The notes under the pieces: model-generated
Database searches by the model: none
Told to the model about the DNA's origin: nothing
What the model saw: the letters and a program-made list of their open reading frames with translations, nothing else
NCBI GenBank assembly: GCA_002746685.1
Contig: PDQK01000036.1
Location: forward strand, 1 to 45,877
Length of the DNA: 45,877 bases
Source of the DNA: Desulfobulbus propionicus
Lineage (GTDB): Bacteria; Desulfobacterota; Desulfobulbia; Desulfobulbales; Desulfobulbaceae
Direction: 5' to 3'
Shown: in pieces, positions 45,670-45,877 of the stretch
Numbering within the stretch: the first letter of the stretch is position 1
Layout: every line of letters begins with the position of its first letter
Program-made: the position numbers and the translations under genes

Positions 45670-45877
45670 TGTGCATATTCCAGTGATTCCGGCCACTCAT
45701 TCCAGAGGAATCCGGCCAGGCCGTCGAAGCATAGCGATAGCGGCCATCATTTCCTTCTTGCTCTGAGGGTGGTTTTTCCGCCTCTTCAGACAAATCTGTG
45801 GGTGAACTCAGGAACAGGTAAGTCTCCAAGCGTATGATATAACGCGATTTCCCTCAGTTTATCGCTACGAAATCCAT
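45670..45877 (-). mobile_element. Likely end of an IS21-type insertion sequence (cut by the window)
   Basis: The stretch starting TGTGCATATTCC at 45670 has two spaced copies of a CATTCCAG/ATTCCGGCCA pattern (45683-45719). This is the multiple terminal repeat style of IS21 elements with TGT ends. Read on the minus strand it would be the right end, after istB. No transposase is readable in the remaining bases. The assignment is from memory of the end pattern. Confidence 0.5.

Noticed and set aside
1..45877. CRISPR array, prophage or plasmid functions
   Set aside because: No regularly spaced repeats, phage structural genes, integrase or replication genes were seen.

Overview
The window looks like the chromosome of an anaerobic, Gram-negative bacterium of the Desulfobacterota type (Desulfobulbales-like). 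This is inferred from gene content, not measured: a TonB receptor, LptG and EnvC imply an outer membrane; a B12-dependent class II ribonucleotide reductase, radical-SAM anaerobic heme breakdown, a DUF4390-NtrY-NtrX-HemB block and tandem GlgC paralogues fit that group. Coding density is high and most genes are housekeeping.

Region 1 (1-8550) is an iron/heme locus. A DtxR-type regulator (plus strand) faces a long minus-strand operon: hutW (radical-SAM heme ring-opening enzyme), a heme-type TonB receptor, an ECF transporter (S component, T component, double ATPase), hutX (heme carrier) and a flavodoxin. The usual HutBCD/HmuTUV permease is absent, and the ECF transporter sits in its place. I think this is the most interesting system in the window: outer-membrane heme capture, proposed ECF import, HutX hand-over, and flavodoxin-driven anaerobic degradation by HutW. 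At the distal end, exbB and a TonB-like Pro/Lys-rich segment survive only as frameshifted, deleted remnants.

Region 2 (8551-17900) holds tRNA-Leu(UAA) with a decayed second copy beside it, a two-helix K+ channel with RCK domains, and a minus-strand operon for a DsbA-like protein, PhoH and a YbeY-PdxJ in-frame fusion. Class II nrdJ follows, behind a pair of NrdR-like boxes, then SEC-C, VanZ-like and unknown small proteins.

Region 3 (17900-28600) holds a DUF445 protein, phosphoglycolate phosphatase, the division/cell-wall operon ftsE-ftsX-envC-ctpA, era, an RNase II-type exonuclease, and rfbC with a leftover rfbB tail. A 118-134 bp MITE-like repeat occurs three times in the window (17935, 24744, 41006). 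One copy supplies the stop codon of era; another has a perfect 7-bp target duplication upstream of lptG.

Region 4 (28600-37650) holds DUF4390-ntrY-ntrX-hemB and a three-gene TRAP transporter. Region 5 (37650-45877) holds an OmpA-type lipoprotein, a gamma-glutamylcyclotransferase-fold protein, lptG, a DHH phosphoesterase behind a short leader ORF and terminator, two overlapping glgC-type genes, tRNA-Arg(CCU), and what looks like the end of an IS21-type element running off the window.
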